From contig JBEKCS010000003.1 in NCBI GenBank assembly GCA_050014755.1, positions 30,549 to 94,548 of the forward strand: 64,000 bases of DNA, in the 5' to 3' direction. This DNA is from Bog-756 sp050014755. Lineage in GTDB: Bacteria; Actinomycetota; Acidimicrobiia; Acidimicrobiales; RAAP-2. Position numbers and translations under genes: made by a program. The notes beneath the pieces are model-generated. The model saw nothing but the letters and a program-made list of their open reading frames with translations. It was not told the origin of the DNA and searched no databases. Below, in pieces: positions 34,466-42,875 of this stretch; position 1 is the first letter of the stretch; each line of letters opens with the position of its first letter.

Positions 34466-34678
34466 AACGAGCTTCCGGGTGCTCATCCCGAGGTTCTCCT
34501 TGTCAACGCCCATCTGCAGGTCGACGTCCAAGAGCTGATCGGTGGGGATGAGATCGAAGTACGGGACAACCACTCGCTCTATGTCCTCCAACGCCAGCAG
34601 CACGATGGCACTTGGCTCGTCGTGTCGGAGATGCACAACGACGCCAACCAGGAGAGCACCTACGAAGGCCGCTCGTGA
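34466..34678 (+). pseudogene. C-terminal remnant of a SnoaL/DUF4440-like gene
   Basis: The plus-strand frame from 34466 to the TGA at 34676-34678 encodes a recognisable C-terminal half of an NTF2-like protein (IEVRDNHSLYVLQRQQ, DGTWLVVSEMHNDANQES). It has no start codon, and a stop (TGA 34463-34465) closes the frame just upstream. An eight-C run lies at 34441-34448, where a frameshift could have occurred. The missing N-terminal half is not recognisable in 34283-34465. I read this as a decayed gene or fragment. Confidence 0.5.
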
Positions 34679-34779
34679 CACGCTGCTCCTGATCGCCGGT
34701 CACGGGCGCCGGCCGACCGCAGGTTCACCTTCCCTCGATTGCACCGGAGCCCGCTGGTGATCCGGATCGTGCCACCCGG

Positions 34780-36771
34780 TCAGACGGCGGCCAACCGGCG
34801 GATCGCGTCGGCGATGTCGTCGCGGTCGGGGAGCCAGGCACGCTCGAGACCGGGGGAATAGGGCGCCGGACTCGGAGCCGCACCGACCCGCTCGATCGGC
34901 GCATCGAGATCCCAGAAGGCCTCCCTGGCCACCGTGGCGGCGATCTCCGCGCCGATGCCGAAGGGGACGACGGCCTCGTGGGCGATGAGGATCCGGCCGG
35001 TCTTCGCCACCGACTCCAGGATGGGCACGATGTCGAGAGGTGCCACCGTCCGCAGGTCGACCACCTCGACAGAGATCCCTTCCTCCGCCAACCGCTCGGC
35101 GGCCGCCTCCGCCTCGTGGACCATCCGCGAGACCGAGACGACGGTGACGTCGGTTCCGGGACGGACCACCGCGGACCTGCCGATCGTCAACACGTGGTCG
35201 GCAGGTGGCTTCGGGCCCTTCATGCCGTAGAGCAGCCGGTTTTCGATGAAGATCACCGGGTTGGGGTCCTGGATGGCGGCGCGGAGGAGCCCGTAGGTAT
35301 CCGCCGGGGTCGAGGGCATGACGACGGTGAGCCCCGGGATGTGGGCCAACAGGGCCTCGAGGCTCTGCGAGTGCTGACTGCCCGAGGAACGCCCGGCCCC
35401 GAACTGGGTCCGGACGGTCAGGGCCATCTCGGCCGCCCCGCCCGTCATGAACGGCAGCTTGGCCGCCTGGTTGAGCAGCTGGTCGAAGCAGACGCCGACG
35501 AAGTCGAGGTACATCAGCTCGACCACCGGCCGCATCCCGGCCATGGCCGCACCGACGCCCAGACCCATGATGGCCGTCTCGGAGATGGGCGTGTCGCGCA
35601 CCCGGTCGCCGAACCGGTCGCGGAGTCCCCGGGTCAGCCCGAAGACGTTGCCCCCCTCCCCCACGTCGATTCCGGCCACGAACACCCGGTCGTCCCCTGC
35701 GAGTTCGGCCGCCAGTGCGTCGTGGACGGCATCCATCATCCGGAACACCGGGGCATCGCCGGGAGGTGGCTGCGGCTCGTCGCGCACCGCCCTCGCCCGC
35801 AGGACGAACTCGGTCACGGAAGCGGGGTCCGGGACGGCCAGCCGCCGCGCCTCCTCGACGGCGGCGTCGAGGGCGTCGGCCACCGACGACTCCAGTGCCT
35901 TCAGTTCGTCGTCACCCACGCCGGCCATGCGGAGGCGCCTCTCGTGCACGAGGAGCGGGTCACGGGCCTTCCACTCCTGGACCTCCTCGGAGGTCCGGTA
36001 GCGCTCGGGGTCGCCTTCGTAGTGGCCGTGCCAGCGGAAGGTGGCCGCCTCGACCACGGCGGGGCCTCCCCCGGACCGCACGGCGGTGACGATGTCCTCC
36101 ATCGCTTCCGTCGTCGCCACGACGTCGTTGCCGTCGACGGCGACGTAGGGAATTCCGTACCCCGCGGCCCGGTGCTCGAGGGACGCCCCGTGCTGCGTCG
36201 ACGCGTGCGAGAACTCGGCATACCCGTTGTTCTCGCAGAAGAAGACCACCGGTAGCTGCCAGACGGCGGCGAGGTTCATCGCCTCGTGGAACGCGCCCTG
36301 TGCCGGCGCTCCGTCACCGAAGAACGCCACGGCGATGCCGCCGTCGTCACGGAGCTGGGACGCCGCGGCCGCACCCACGGCGATCGGCAGTCCGGCGGCG
36401 ACGATCCCGTTGGCCCCGAAGATGCCGATCCTCGGGTCGGCGATGTGCATCGAACCGCCGCGGCCGCGGTTGGTTCCACGGTCCTTGCCCATCAGCTCGG
36501 CGAACATCCCGAGCGGGTCGAGGCCCTTGGCCAGGCAGTGTCCGTGGCCCCGATGGGTCGAGGTGATGACGTCGGTCGGGTCCAGCGGCCAGCAGGCGCC
36601 GACCGCCGCGGCCTCTTGTCCGATCGAGAGGTGGACGAATCCGGGGACCTCGCCGTCGCGGTAGAGCGCCGAGACCCGCTCCTCGAAGCCGCGGATGACC
36701 AGCATCCGGCGGTGCATCTCGAGGAGCTCGGTGGGCGGGCGTCCCGATCCGGAGGGCAGACGGTTGGTCAC
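34780..36771 (-). CDS. fused E1 alpha-beta 2-oxoacid dehydrogenase component (ThDP-dependent)
   Basis: A 663-residue protein joining both E1 chains of a 2-oxoacid (pyruvate, branched-chain or acetoin) dehydrogenase complex. The alpha part has RGHGH and the ThDP motif GDGAPAQGAFHEAMNLAAVW ending in ENN (GDG about 152, NN about 181). The beta part starts near residue 350 (MMDAVHDALAAELAGDDRVFVAGIDVGEGGNVFG) with DTPISETAIMG and the C-terminal transketolase domain VVDLRTVAPLD. No E2 or E3 gene is nearby. The start is probably GTG 36771, with no ribosome site. A TACACT -10 lies about 7 bases upstream within operator site D, suggesting a leaderless, repressed transcript. Confidence 0.93.
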   Translation of the reverse strand: MTNRLPSGSGRPPTELLEMHRRMLVIRGFEERVSALYRDGEVPGFVHLSIGQEAAAVGACWPLDPTDVITSTHRGHGHCLAKGLDPLGMFAELMGKDRGTNRGRGGSMHIADPRIGIFGANGIVAAGLPIAVGAAAASQLRDDGGIAVAFFGDGAPAQGAFHEAMNLAAVWQLPVVFFCENNGYAEFSHASTQHGASLEHRAAGYGIPYVAVDGNDVVATTEAMEDIVTAVRSGGGPAVVEAATFRWHGHYEGDPERYRTSEEVQEWKARDPLLVHERRLRMAGVGDDELKALESSVADALDAAVEEARRLAVPDPASVTEFVLRARAVRDEPQPPPGDAPVFRMMDAVHDALAAELAGDDRVFVAGIDVGEGGNVFGLTRGLRDRFGDRVRDTPISETAIMGLGVGAAMAGMRPVVELMYLDFVGVCFDQLLNQAAKLPFMTGGAAEMALTVRTQFGAGRSSGSQHSQSLEALLAHIPGLTVVMPSTPADTYGLLRAAIQDPNPVIFIENRLLYGMKGPKPPADHVLTIGRSAVVRPGTDVTVVSVSRMVHEAEAAAERLAEEGISVEVVDLRTVAPLDIVPILESVAKTGRILIAHEAVVPFGIGAEIAATVAREAFWDLDAPIERVGAAPSPAPYSPGLERAWLPDRDDIADAIRRLAAV

Positions 36772-36780
36772 GGTCTGTAG

Positions 36781-36796
36781 TGTACTGGTCGGTACA
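36781..36796. promoter_or_regulatory. shared operator, site D (E1 / SDR)
   Basis: TGTACTGGTCGGTACA, the best copy, has perfect TGTAC/GTACA arms. It is 10 bases from the E1 GTG start and 60 from the SDR start, and it overlaps a TACACT-type -10 on the minus strand. It defines the consensus used for sites A-C. Confidence 0.7.
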
Positions 36797-36855
36797 ATGA
36801 CCAGGACAGCGATTTCCCATGCAACGGAGGTTTGCCGACCACGCCCGGGGGCGGC

Positions 36856-37602
36856 ATGACGGCGCCGCGACGGGTGGTGGTCATCACCGGAGCCGGTGGG
36901 GCGCTCGGCGCCGCCATCTCGCACCGGTTGTCGGGTGAGCCCGACACCGACCTCGTGCTCAGCGACGTCAGCGCTGCGTCACTCGAGACCACCGTCGCCG
37001 GGCTTCCGGCCGACCATGGCGGGGTCGAGACGGCCCTGGCCGACGTCAGCGACCCCGACCAGGTCGAGTCGGTGGTCTCCCTGGCGGTCGAGCGTTTCGG
37101 TCGCCTCGACGTGCTCATCTCCAACGCCGGCGTGCTCTCCCCCAATGGCAGGATCCACAATCTCGCCACCGAGGACTGGGAACGCGCCTTCCGGATCAAC
37201 GTCCTCGGTGCCGTCAACGGGATCCGTGCCGCCGTGGGGGTCATGCGACCGCAACGGTCGGGGTCCATCGTGCTGACGGCATCGGTCTCCGGACTGACCG
37301 CCTGGTCACACGCGGCACCGTACTGTGCGACGAAGGCAGCGGTGATCCAGCTGGCCAAGGTCGCCGCCGTCGAATACGCCCGTGACGGCATCCGGGTCAA
37401 CAGTGTGTGCCCGGGATCCTTCCGCTCCGCCATCCACGACGATCTCCCTCCGGAGGCGATCGAAGCCATCGCACAGCGACATCCCCTGGGGCTCGGATCG
37501 GCCGACGACCTGGTCGGCGCCTACTCGTACCTGGCGGGCGACGGCTCGCGCTGGACGACCGGATCGGCGATGGTCGTCGACGGCGGCTACTCGGCGCCCT
37601 GA
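36856..37602 (+). CDS. SDR family oxidoreductase
   Basis: A 248-residue classical SDR. The cofactor motif is VVITGAGGALGAAISHRL, SNAGVLS stands for NNAG, and the active site has TASVSGL with PYCATKAA (YxxxK). The C-terminal SAMVVDGGYSAP is standard. The start ATG 36856 is preferred; a TTG at 36832 is possible but lies one base from GGAGG, too close to be used. It is divergent from the E1 gene across site D and overlaps the convergent tetR gene by 16 bases at its 3' end. Confidence 0.9.
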   Translation: MTAPRRVVVITGAGGALGAAISHRLSGEPDTDLVLSDVSAASLETTVAGLPADHGGVETALADVSDPDQVESVVSLAVERFGRLDVLISNAGVLSPNGRIHNLATEDWERAFRINVLGAVNGIRAAVGVMRPQRSGSIVLTASVSGLTAWSHAAPYCATKAAVIQLAKVAAVEYARDGIRVNSVCPGSFRSAIHDDLPPEAIEAIAQRHPLGLGSADDLVGAYSYLAGDGSRWTTGSAMVVDGGYSAP

Positions 37603-38240
37603 TCCGGATGCGACGCCCCCTCGTCGGTCGTGGTGGCGATGCCGCGGATGAAGATCTCGGCGAACGGTTTGGCCACGTCGCGGGCCGACAGCGGACCTCC
37701 CGCCTTCAGCCACAGGTAGGTGTAGTTGTGCATACCGAGCCAGGCCAGGGCGGTCAGCCTCGGGTCCAGGGGACGGAACTCGCCGGACTCGACGCCGGCC
37801 CGAAAGACCGCCTCCACCCGACGCTCGTACTCGCGTCGCCGGCCCTGGAACCGCTTGGCCCGTTCGCCGGTGAGCGCCGGGAACTCGTGGAGGAACACCC
37901 AGACGTGGTCGGGGTAGCGGTGGATCACGTCCAACAGCTCGTCGCCGAGCATGGCCAGCTGTTGCGACGGCGTGCCGCCGGCCTCGGCCACCCGTTCGGC
38001 ACCGAGCATGACCTCGTCCATCACCCGATCGTGGATGGCCACGAGGAGCGCCTCTTTGGAGCCGATGTAGTGGTAGAGGGCGCCCTTGCCGAGGTCGTTC
38101 GCGGTGCACAGCTCGTTGATGCCCGTGGCGTGGTAGCCGCGCCTGGCGAACACCTTGGCCGACGTGTCGATGATCGACTGACGCCGTACTTCGCGCTTGC
38201 TCGGGCCACCAGAACCGCTCACCGCGTCGACCCGTGCCAT
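37587..38240 (-). CDS. TetR family transcriptional regulator
   Basis: A 217-residue repressor. The N-terminal HTH reads RRQSIIDTSAKVFARRGYHATGINELC and then NDLGKGALYHYIGSKEALL. The C-terminal domain is of the acyl-CoA-responsive type in overall character (VHRYPDHVWVFLHEFPAL-like helices), comparable to KstR2-type regulators. It is convergent with the SDR of site D, overlapping it by 16 bases, and divergent from the acyl-CoA ligase. A CGCT-AGCA-AGCG repeat lies 10 bases upstream of its start. It is a candidate for the regulator of the four shared operators, but its own promoter lacks that site. Confidence 0.92.
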   Translation of the reverse strand: MARVDAVSGSGGPSKREVRRQSIIDTSAKVFARRGYHATGINELCTANDLGKGALYHYIGSKEALLVAIHDRVMDEVMLGAERVAEAGGTPSQQLAMLGDELLDVIHRYPDHVWVFLHEFPALTGERAKRFQGRRREYERRVEAVFRAGVESGEFRPLDPRLTALAWLGMHNYTYLWLKAGGPLSARDVAKPFAEIFIRGIATTTDEGASHPDQGAE

Positions 38241-38249
38241 CTACCTCGA

Positions 38250-38261
38250 CGCTAGCAAGCG
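38250..38261. promoter_or_regulatory. short inverted repeat upstream of tetR
   Basis: CGCTAGCAAGCG has CGCT/AGCG arms around 4 bases, 10 bases upstream of the tetR start at 38240, within its 231-base divergent gap with the ligase gene. A small operator is possible; symmetric 4-base arms can also occur by chance. Confidence 0.25.
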
Positions 38262-38471
38262 ACCCCCGGCGGAGCCACCACCTGCCGGGGAGTTCAGCGC
38301 GTGCGACCTGCACCGTCCCGTGCGGACAGGTCCATCCGCACGCCACCGTCGGATCCCGTGGTCACTAGGATGACGCGCCGGTGACGGGCCCGCGTGCGTG
38401 GGATACCCGACCGTCGCCCGGCAGCGAGATTCGGAGAACGCGATGAGAACCCGGACCGAGAAAGGTCGGCA

Positions 38472-40010
38472 ATGACGTCCACGGCGCAGACCTCGGCCGA
38501 CCTCAACTGGTTCGCCGTCCTTGCCCACCACGCGATCCACTTTCCCGACAAGGTGATGACGGTGTTCGAGGGCGAGGGGACGACGTACGGCGAGATGGCG
38601 TGCCGCAGCCGGGCGCTGGCAGCCGGACTGCGCGACCGCGGTGTCGGCCCGGGCGACGTCGTCGGCCTCCTGGCCTACAACTGCCCGGAGTTCCTGGAGA
38701 CCGTCTTCGCCGCCAACTACCTCGGTGCCGTCGCCATGCCGATCAACTGGCGGCTCGCCGCGCCCGAGGTGCGGTACATCCTCGAGCACTCCCGGGCCCG
38801 TGTGCTGGTGTGCGACGAGGCGCTCGTCGGACTGGGCACCGACGCCACGGACGGCCTGGAACCCGCCCTGGTCGCGGTCTGCATCGCGCACACCGCCCCT
38901 TCCGGATGGACCACGTTCGGGGACGTCCACGGCGACGGTGGCACGGTGGAACCGGTGGCGGTGGCCGGCGATGACATCCACCGACTCATGTACACGTCGG
39001 GTACCACCGGTCGCCCCAAGGGGGTCATGATCACCCATGCCAACCTGGCGTGGAAGAACATGGCCCACATCATCGAGTTCGGCCTCACCGGTGCCGATCT
39101 GGGACTGGCCTGCGGCCCGCTCTACCACGTCGGCGCACTGGACCTCACGACCACCTCGCTGATCGCCGCCGGTGCCTCGGTCATCATCCACCGGTCCTTC
39201 GACGCCGCCGCCGTGGTGGAGGAACTCGAGCGGTCCCAGGTCTCCACGGTGTGGCTGGCCCCCGCCATGGTCAATGCCATCATGGCCCTCCCCGACATCG
39301 ACGAGCGCGACCTGTCGTCGGTCCGGCTGATCATCAACGGCGGGGAGAAGATGCCCATCCCGCTCATCGAGCGGATCCAGCGCACCTTCCCCTCGGCCTG
39401 GTTCGCCGACGCGTACGGGCTCACCGAGACGGTTTCGGGTGACACCTTCCTCGACCGGGACAGCATCATCACCAAGCTCGGGAGCGTCGGCCGCCCGTGC
39501 CTCTACCTCGAGCTCGACATCTGGGACGACCACGGTACCTCGGTCCCACCGGGTACCAGCGGCGAGATCGTCATGCGCGGACCCAAGGTGTTCGCCGGCT
39601 ACTGGCGGGACCCCGAGGCGACGGCCGCGGCGTTCGCCGGCGGCTGGTTCCACACCGGGGACATCGGCGTTCGCGACGAGGACGGCTACCTCTTCATCGT
39701 CGACCGTCTGAAGGACATGATCGTGTCGGGTGGGGAGAACATCGCCAGCTCCGAGGTCGAACGGGTCCTCTACGAGCACGCGTCGGTGCTCGAGGCCGCC
39801 GTCGTGGGCCGCCCCGACGAACGGTGGGGCGAGACGCCGGTGGCCTTCGTGGTGCGGCGCGACGGCGCCGAGGTGACGGCCGAGGAGCTCGTCGAGCACT
39901 GCCGGGCCAGCCTGGCCCGCTACAAGGTCCCGAAGGAGGTCACCTTCCTCGACGCGCTGCCCCGCAACCCGTCCGGCAAGGTGCTCAAACGCGAGCTCCG
40001 GGGCGGCTGA
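38472..40010 (+). CDS. AMP-forming acyl-CoA synthetase (long-chain/FadD-type)
   Basis: A 512-residue ANL enzyme that converts a free acid, ATP and CoA to acyl-CoA. Motifs in order: MYTSGTTGRPKGVMITH, DAYGLTETVSGDTF, GWFHTGDIGVRDEDGYLFIVDRLKDM with GGENIASSEVE, and LPRNPSGKVLKREL with the catalytic Lys. The start ATG 38472 follows GAGAAAGG; the frame is open further upstream to 38394 but without the domain. It sits between two tetR genes and is divergent from the first. It probably supplies the CoA substrate of the nearby dehydrogenases. Confidence 0.95.
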   Translation: MTSTAQTSADLNWFAVLAHHAIHFPDKVMTVFEGEGTTYGEMACRSRALAAGLRDRGVGPGDVVGLLAYNCPEFLETVFAANYLGAVAMPINWRLAAPEVRYILEHSRARVLVCDEALVGLGTDATDGLEPALVAVCIAHTAPSGWTTFGDVHGDGGTVEPVAVAGDDIHRLMYTSGTTGRPKGVMITHANLAWKNMAHIIEFGLTGADLGLACGPLYHVGALDLTTTSLIAAGASVIIHRSFDAAAVVEELERSQVSTVWLAPAMVNAIMALPDIDERDLSSVRLIINGGEKMPIPLIERIQRTFPSAWFADAYGLTETVSGDTFLDRDSIITKLGSVGRPCLYLELDIWDDHGTSVPPGTSGEIVMRGPKVFAGYWRDPEATAAAFAGGWFHTGDIGVRDEDGYLFIVDRLKDMIVSGGENIASSEVERVLYEHASVLEAAVVGRPDERWGETPVAFVVRRDGAEVTAEELVEHCRASLARYKVPKEVTFLDALPRNPSGKVLKRELRGG

Positions 40011-40073
40011 ACGGCCCGATCGTCCACTCCCCGCCACACTCCGCCTGGTCCCGGGCCGATCCCGGACATGGCA

Positions 40074-40664
40074 TCAGGTCGCGGTGTCCCGTCCCCAGCC
40101 GTCCAGGATGCGCGCCACCAGTGCCCGGGTCTCGGCATGGCCGGCAGCGATCCCGAGCGACTCCTCCAGCACCAGGATCTGAGCGACGCTGGTCATCACG
40201 GTCATCACCGCGATCGGTGGGAACCGGTCGGTGTCGATGCCCTCCTCCTCCATGACGGTGGTCAGGACCTCGGCCTGTCTGGCCCGGAAGAGCTCCGCGT
40301 AGCGGGCGATCTCCGACCGGATGGACTTGCGGTGGTTGGCCAGGGCCACGAACTCCATGTTGAGCGCCGTGCTGGTCGGATCGTCCCCGAACGCCCAGAG
40401 CGCTCGGAGGGGCGTCCCGGAATCGAGGGCCTTCGTCAGGTGCTCGAGGCCGATCTCGGCACGCCGCCGGAACGCAGCCAGGAAGAGGTCGTCCATCGTG
40501 CGGAAGTAGTAGTGCACGAGCTGTGGCTTCAGGTCGGCCCGCTCTGCGATGCGTCGGGAACTCACCGCGGCGTATCCCTGCTCCAGCATGATCTGCTCGG
40601 CGGCGTCGAGCAGCGCGGCGCGGCTCTTCGAGTCCTCGGCGCCGATCCTGCGGTTCGAAACCAT
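40074..40664 (-). CDS. TetR family transcriptional regulator
   Basis: A 196-residue repressor with HTH SSRRIAERADLKPQLVHYYFRTMDDLF. The QLVHYYF helix is typical of a fatty-acid or steroid-type TetR subgroup. The C-terminal part is of unknown ligand. It is convergent with the ligase and divergent from the P450 at 40830 across a 24-bp imperfect palindrome (40785-40808). That site is its likely operator, giving autoregulation and P450 control. Confidence 0.92.
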   Translation of the reverse strand: MVSNRRIGAEDSKSRAALLDAAEQIMLEQGYAAVSSRRIAERADLKPQLVHYYFRTMDDLFLAAFRRRAEIGLEHLTKALDSGTPLRALWAFGDDPTSTALNMEFVALANHRKSIRSEIARYAELFRARQAEVLTTVMEEEGIDTDRFPPIAVMTVMTSVAQILVLEESLGIAAGHAETRALVARILDGWGRDTAT

Positions 40665-40784
40665 GTCCTGTCACCCGTTGTTCACCCGTGCGGAGGTCGG
40701 TGCCTCCGCACACAGCATCCCAGAGCGACGGCCCCTCCACCCGCACCGGCGACCGCCGCGACCGGTTGACCCGGCGTCGGGTCC

Positions 40785-40808
40785 GATGCTAAGCAATCGC
40801 TCAGCATC
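40785..40808. promoter_or_regulatory. 24-bp imperfect palindrome, tetR / P450
   Basis: Outer arms GATGCT and AGCATC are perfect complements, and the centre AAGCAATCGCTC keeps the AGCNNNNGCT core common in TetR operators. It is 22 bases upstream of the P450 ATG at 40830 and in the divergent gap with tetR. Confidence 0.6.
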
Positions 40809-40829
40809 CACGACGGGAGAGTCAGGGCA

Positions 40830-42128
40830 ATGAGCGAGTACGAGACGGTCGACTTCTTCATGGACGAGTCGTTGATCGAGGATCCCTACCCCTATTTCGA
40901 ATACCTCCGTTCGCAGTGTCCGGTGGTGGCGACGCCGCACTACGGCGTGGTGGCCGTGTCGGGCTACGACGAGGCGACCGAGATCTACCGGAACATCGAC
41001 ACGTTCTCCTCGTGCATCTCCGTGATCGGCCCGTTCGCCACATTTCCCGAGCCGCTCGTGGGGGACGACGTCAGCGACCTCATCGAACGCCACCGCGACC
41101 AGCTCCCGATGCACGAGCACATGGTCACGATGGACCCACCGATGCACACACGGGAGCGTGCCCTGCTGATGCGGCTGCTGACCCCGAAGCGCCTGAAGGA
41201 GAACGAGGCGTTCATGTGGCGCGCCGTCGACCGGCTGCTCGACGAGTTCATCGCGGAGGGCCACTGCGAGTTCATCGGCGCCTACGCGCAGCCCTTCGCC
41301 ATGCTCGCCGTCGCCGACGTCCTCGGCGTCCCCGAGGAGGACCATGCGGCGTTCCGGCAGATCTTCGGGTTGAGCTCCACCCCCGGCGAGATCGGCGCCA
41401 CCCACGACCAGGAGGATGCGGCACCGGAGTCGCTCAACCTCCTGGCATCGCTGGACGACCGGTTCGCCGCCTACATCGAGGACCGACGGGAGCACCCGCG
41501 CCACGACGTGCTCACCGACCTGGCCCTGGCCAAGTACCCGGACGGGTCAACCCCCGACGTCGTGGCCGTGGTCCGGACGGCCGGGTTCCTGTTCGCCGCC
41601 GGCCAGGAGACGACCGCCCGACTCCTCGCCACCGGGCTCAAGTACCTGGCCGAGTACCCGGAGCTGCAGGACGAGCTCCGTGCCCACCGCGAGCGCATCC
41701 CCGACTTCATCGAGGAGGCGCTGCGAATCGAGAGCCCGGTGAAGGCCGACTTCCGACTCGCCCGCCGGGCGGCCACGGTCGGCGGGGTCGACATCGCTCC
41801 CGGTACCCCGGTCATGCTCCTCAACGGAGCGGCCAACCGTGACCCCCGGCGGTTCGAGGACCCCGCGGTGTTCAAGGTCGACCGGCCGAACGCCAAGGAG
41901 CACCTCGCCTTCGGGCGGGGGGCGCACTCCTGCCCCGGCGGTCCCCTGGCCCGGGCGGAGGGGCGGATCAGCATCGAACGCATCCTCGACCGCACGCGGG
42001 ACATCCGGCTCTCCGAGGAGCACCACGGGCCGCCCGGGGACCGCCGGTTCGGCTACGAGCCCACCTGGGTGCTCCGCGGGCTCCACGACCTCCACATCGA
42101 GTTCACGCCGACCGGGACACCGGCGTGA
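40830..42128 (+). CDS. cytochrome P450
   Basis: A 432-residue soluble P450. The I-helix motif is AAGQETTARLL, ExxR is EEALRIESPVK, and the heme loop is FGRGAHSCPGGPLARAEGR with the thiolate Cys. It is slightly longer than the P450 at 4.9 kb and distinct from it. The SDR follows with a 4-base GTGA overlap, so hydroxylation followed by oxidation of the new alcohol is a natural coupled pathway. It needs a ferredoxin; candidates are the two 64-residue proteins in this window. Confidence 0.95.
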   Translation: MSEYETVDFFMDESLIEDPYPYFEYLRSQCPVVATPHYGVVAVSGYDEATEIYRNIDTFSSCISVIGPFATFPEPLVGDDVSDLIERHRDQLPMHEHMVTMDPPMHTRERALLMRLLTPKRLKENEAFMWRAVDRLLDEFIAEGHCEFIGAYAQPFAMLAVADVLGVPEEDHAAFRQIFGLSSTPGEIGATHDQEDAAPESLNLLASLDDRFAAYIEDRREHPRHDVLTDLALAKYPDGSTPDVVAVVRTAGFLFAAGQETTARLLATGLKYLAEYPELQDELRAHRERIPDFIEEALRIESPVKADFRLARRAATVGGVDIAPGTPVMLLNGAANRDPRRFEDPAVFKVDRPNAKEHLAFGRGAHSCPGGPLARAEGRISIERILDRTRDIRLSEEHHGPPGDRRFGYEPTWVLRGLHDLHIEFTPTGTPA

Positions 42129-42871
42129 GCGCCCGGGTGGCCGTCGTCACCGGGGCGGCGTCGGGTATCGGTCTCGGCGTCGCCCATCGGCTGGCCGGGG
42201 CCGGCCACGCTGTAGCCCTGGTCGACCGGGACGGGCCCGGTGCGGAGGCGGGGGCGGCCGACCTGTCCACCGGGGGCTCCCTGGCCGCCGCCTACGAGGC
42301 GGACGTCGCCGACCGGGACGGGCTCGCCCGGGTGTTCGCCGACGTGCGGGAGCGTTTCGGACCGGTCACCATCCTGGTGACCAGCGCGGGCATCGAGTCC
42401 TTCGACGCGGTGGCCGACATCACCCCCGAGAAGTGGGACCACGTCCTGGCCGTCAACCTGACCGGGACCTTCGTCTGCATGCAGCTGGCGGTGGCCGACA
42501 TGGTCGCCCAGGGTTGGGGCCGGATCGTGACCATCTCGTCGTCGAGCGCCCAGTCCGGAGCGCCGCACATGGCGCACTACGTGGCGTCGAAGGGCGGCGT
42601 GATCGGCCTCACCAAGGCGTTCGCCCGCGAGTTCGCCGGGCAGGGGATCACCGTCAACACCATCCCCCCGACGATCGTCGACACACCGATGGCGAGGAAG
42701 GCCGGGGAGAAGGGCGACGTCCCGGGCATCGACGTCCTGGGTCAGATGGTGCCCGTCGGTCGGGCCGCGGTGCCGGACGACATCGCGGCCACCGCCGCCT
42801 TCCTGTGCTCGGACGACGCCGCCTACATCACCGGCCAGATCATCGGCGTCAACGGCGGGATGTACATCTGA
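42125..42871 (+). CDS. SDR family oxidoreductase
   Basis: A 248-residue classical SDR. The cofactor motif is VVTGAASGIGLGVAHRL, TSAGIES replaces NNAG, and the active site has ISSSSAQSG with YVASK (YxxxK). It ends in ITGQIIGVNGG. The start is GTG 42125 overlapping the P450 TGA. It resembles the SDR at 18252 in overall pattern, which suggests parallel roles in the two clusters. It is convergent with the thioesterase gene, 4 bases between stops. Confidence 0.92.
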   Translation: MSARVAVVTGAASGIGLGVAHRLAGAGHAVALVDRDGPGAEAGAADLSTGGSLAAAYEADVADRDGLARVFADVRERFGPVTILVTSAGIESFDAVADITPEKWDHVLAVNLTGTFVCMQLAVADMVAQGWGRIVTISSSSAQSGAPHMAHYVASKGGVIGLTKAFAREFAGQGITVNTIPPTIVDTPMARKAGEKGDVPGIDVLGQMVPVGRAAVPDDIAATAAFLCSDDAAYITGQIIGVNGGMYI

Positions 42872-42875
42872 ACGG

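Noticed and set aside
34237..34538. Overlapping short plus-strand frames
   Set aside because: Arg/Pro/Ser-rich translations without domain features; only the frame ending at 34678 shows family-like sequence.
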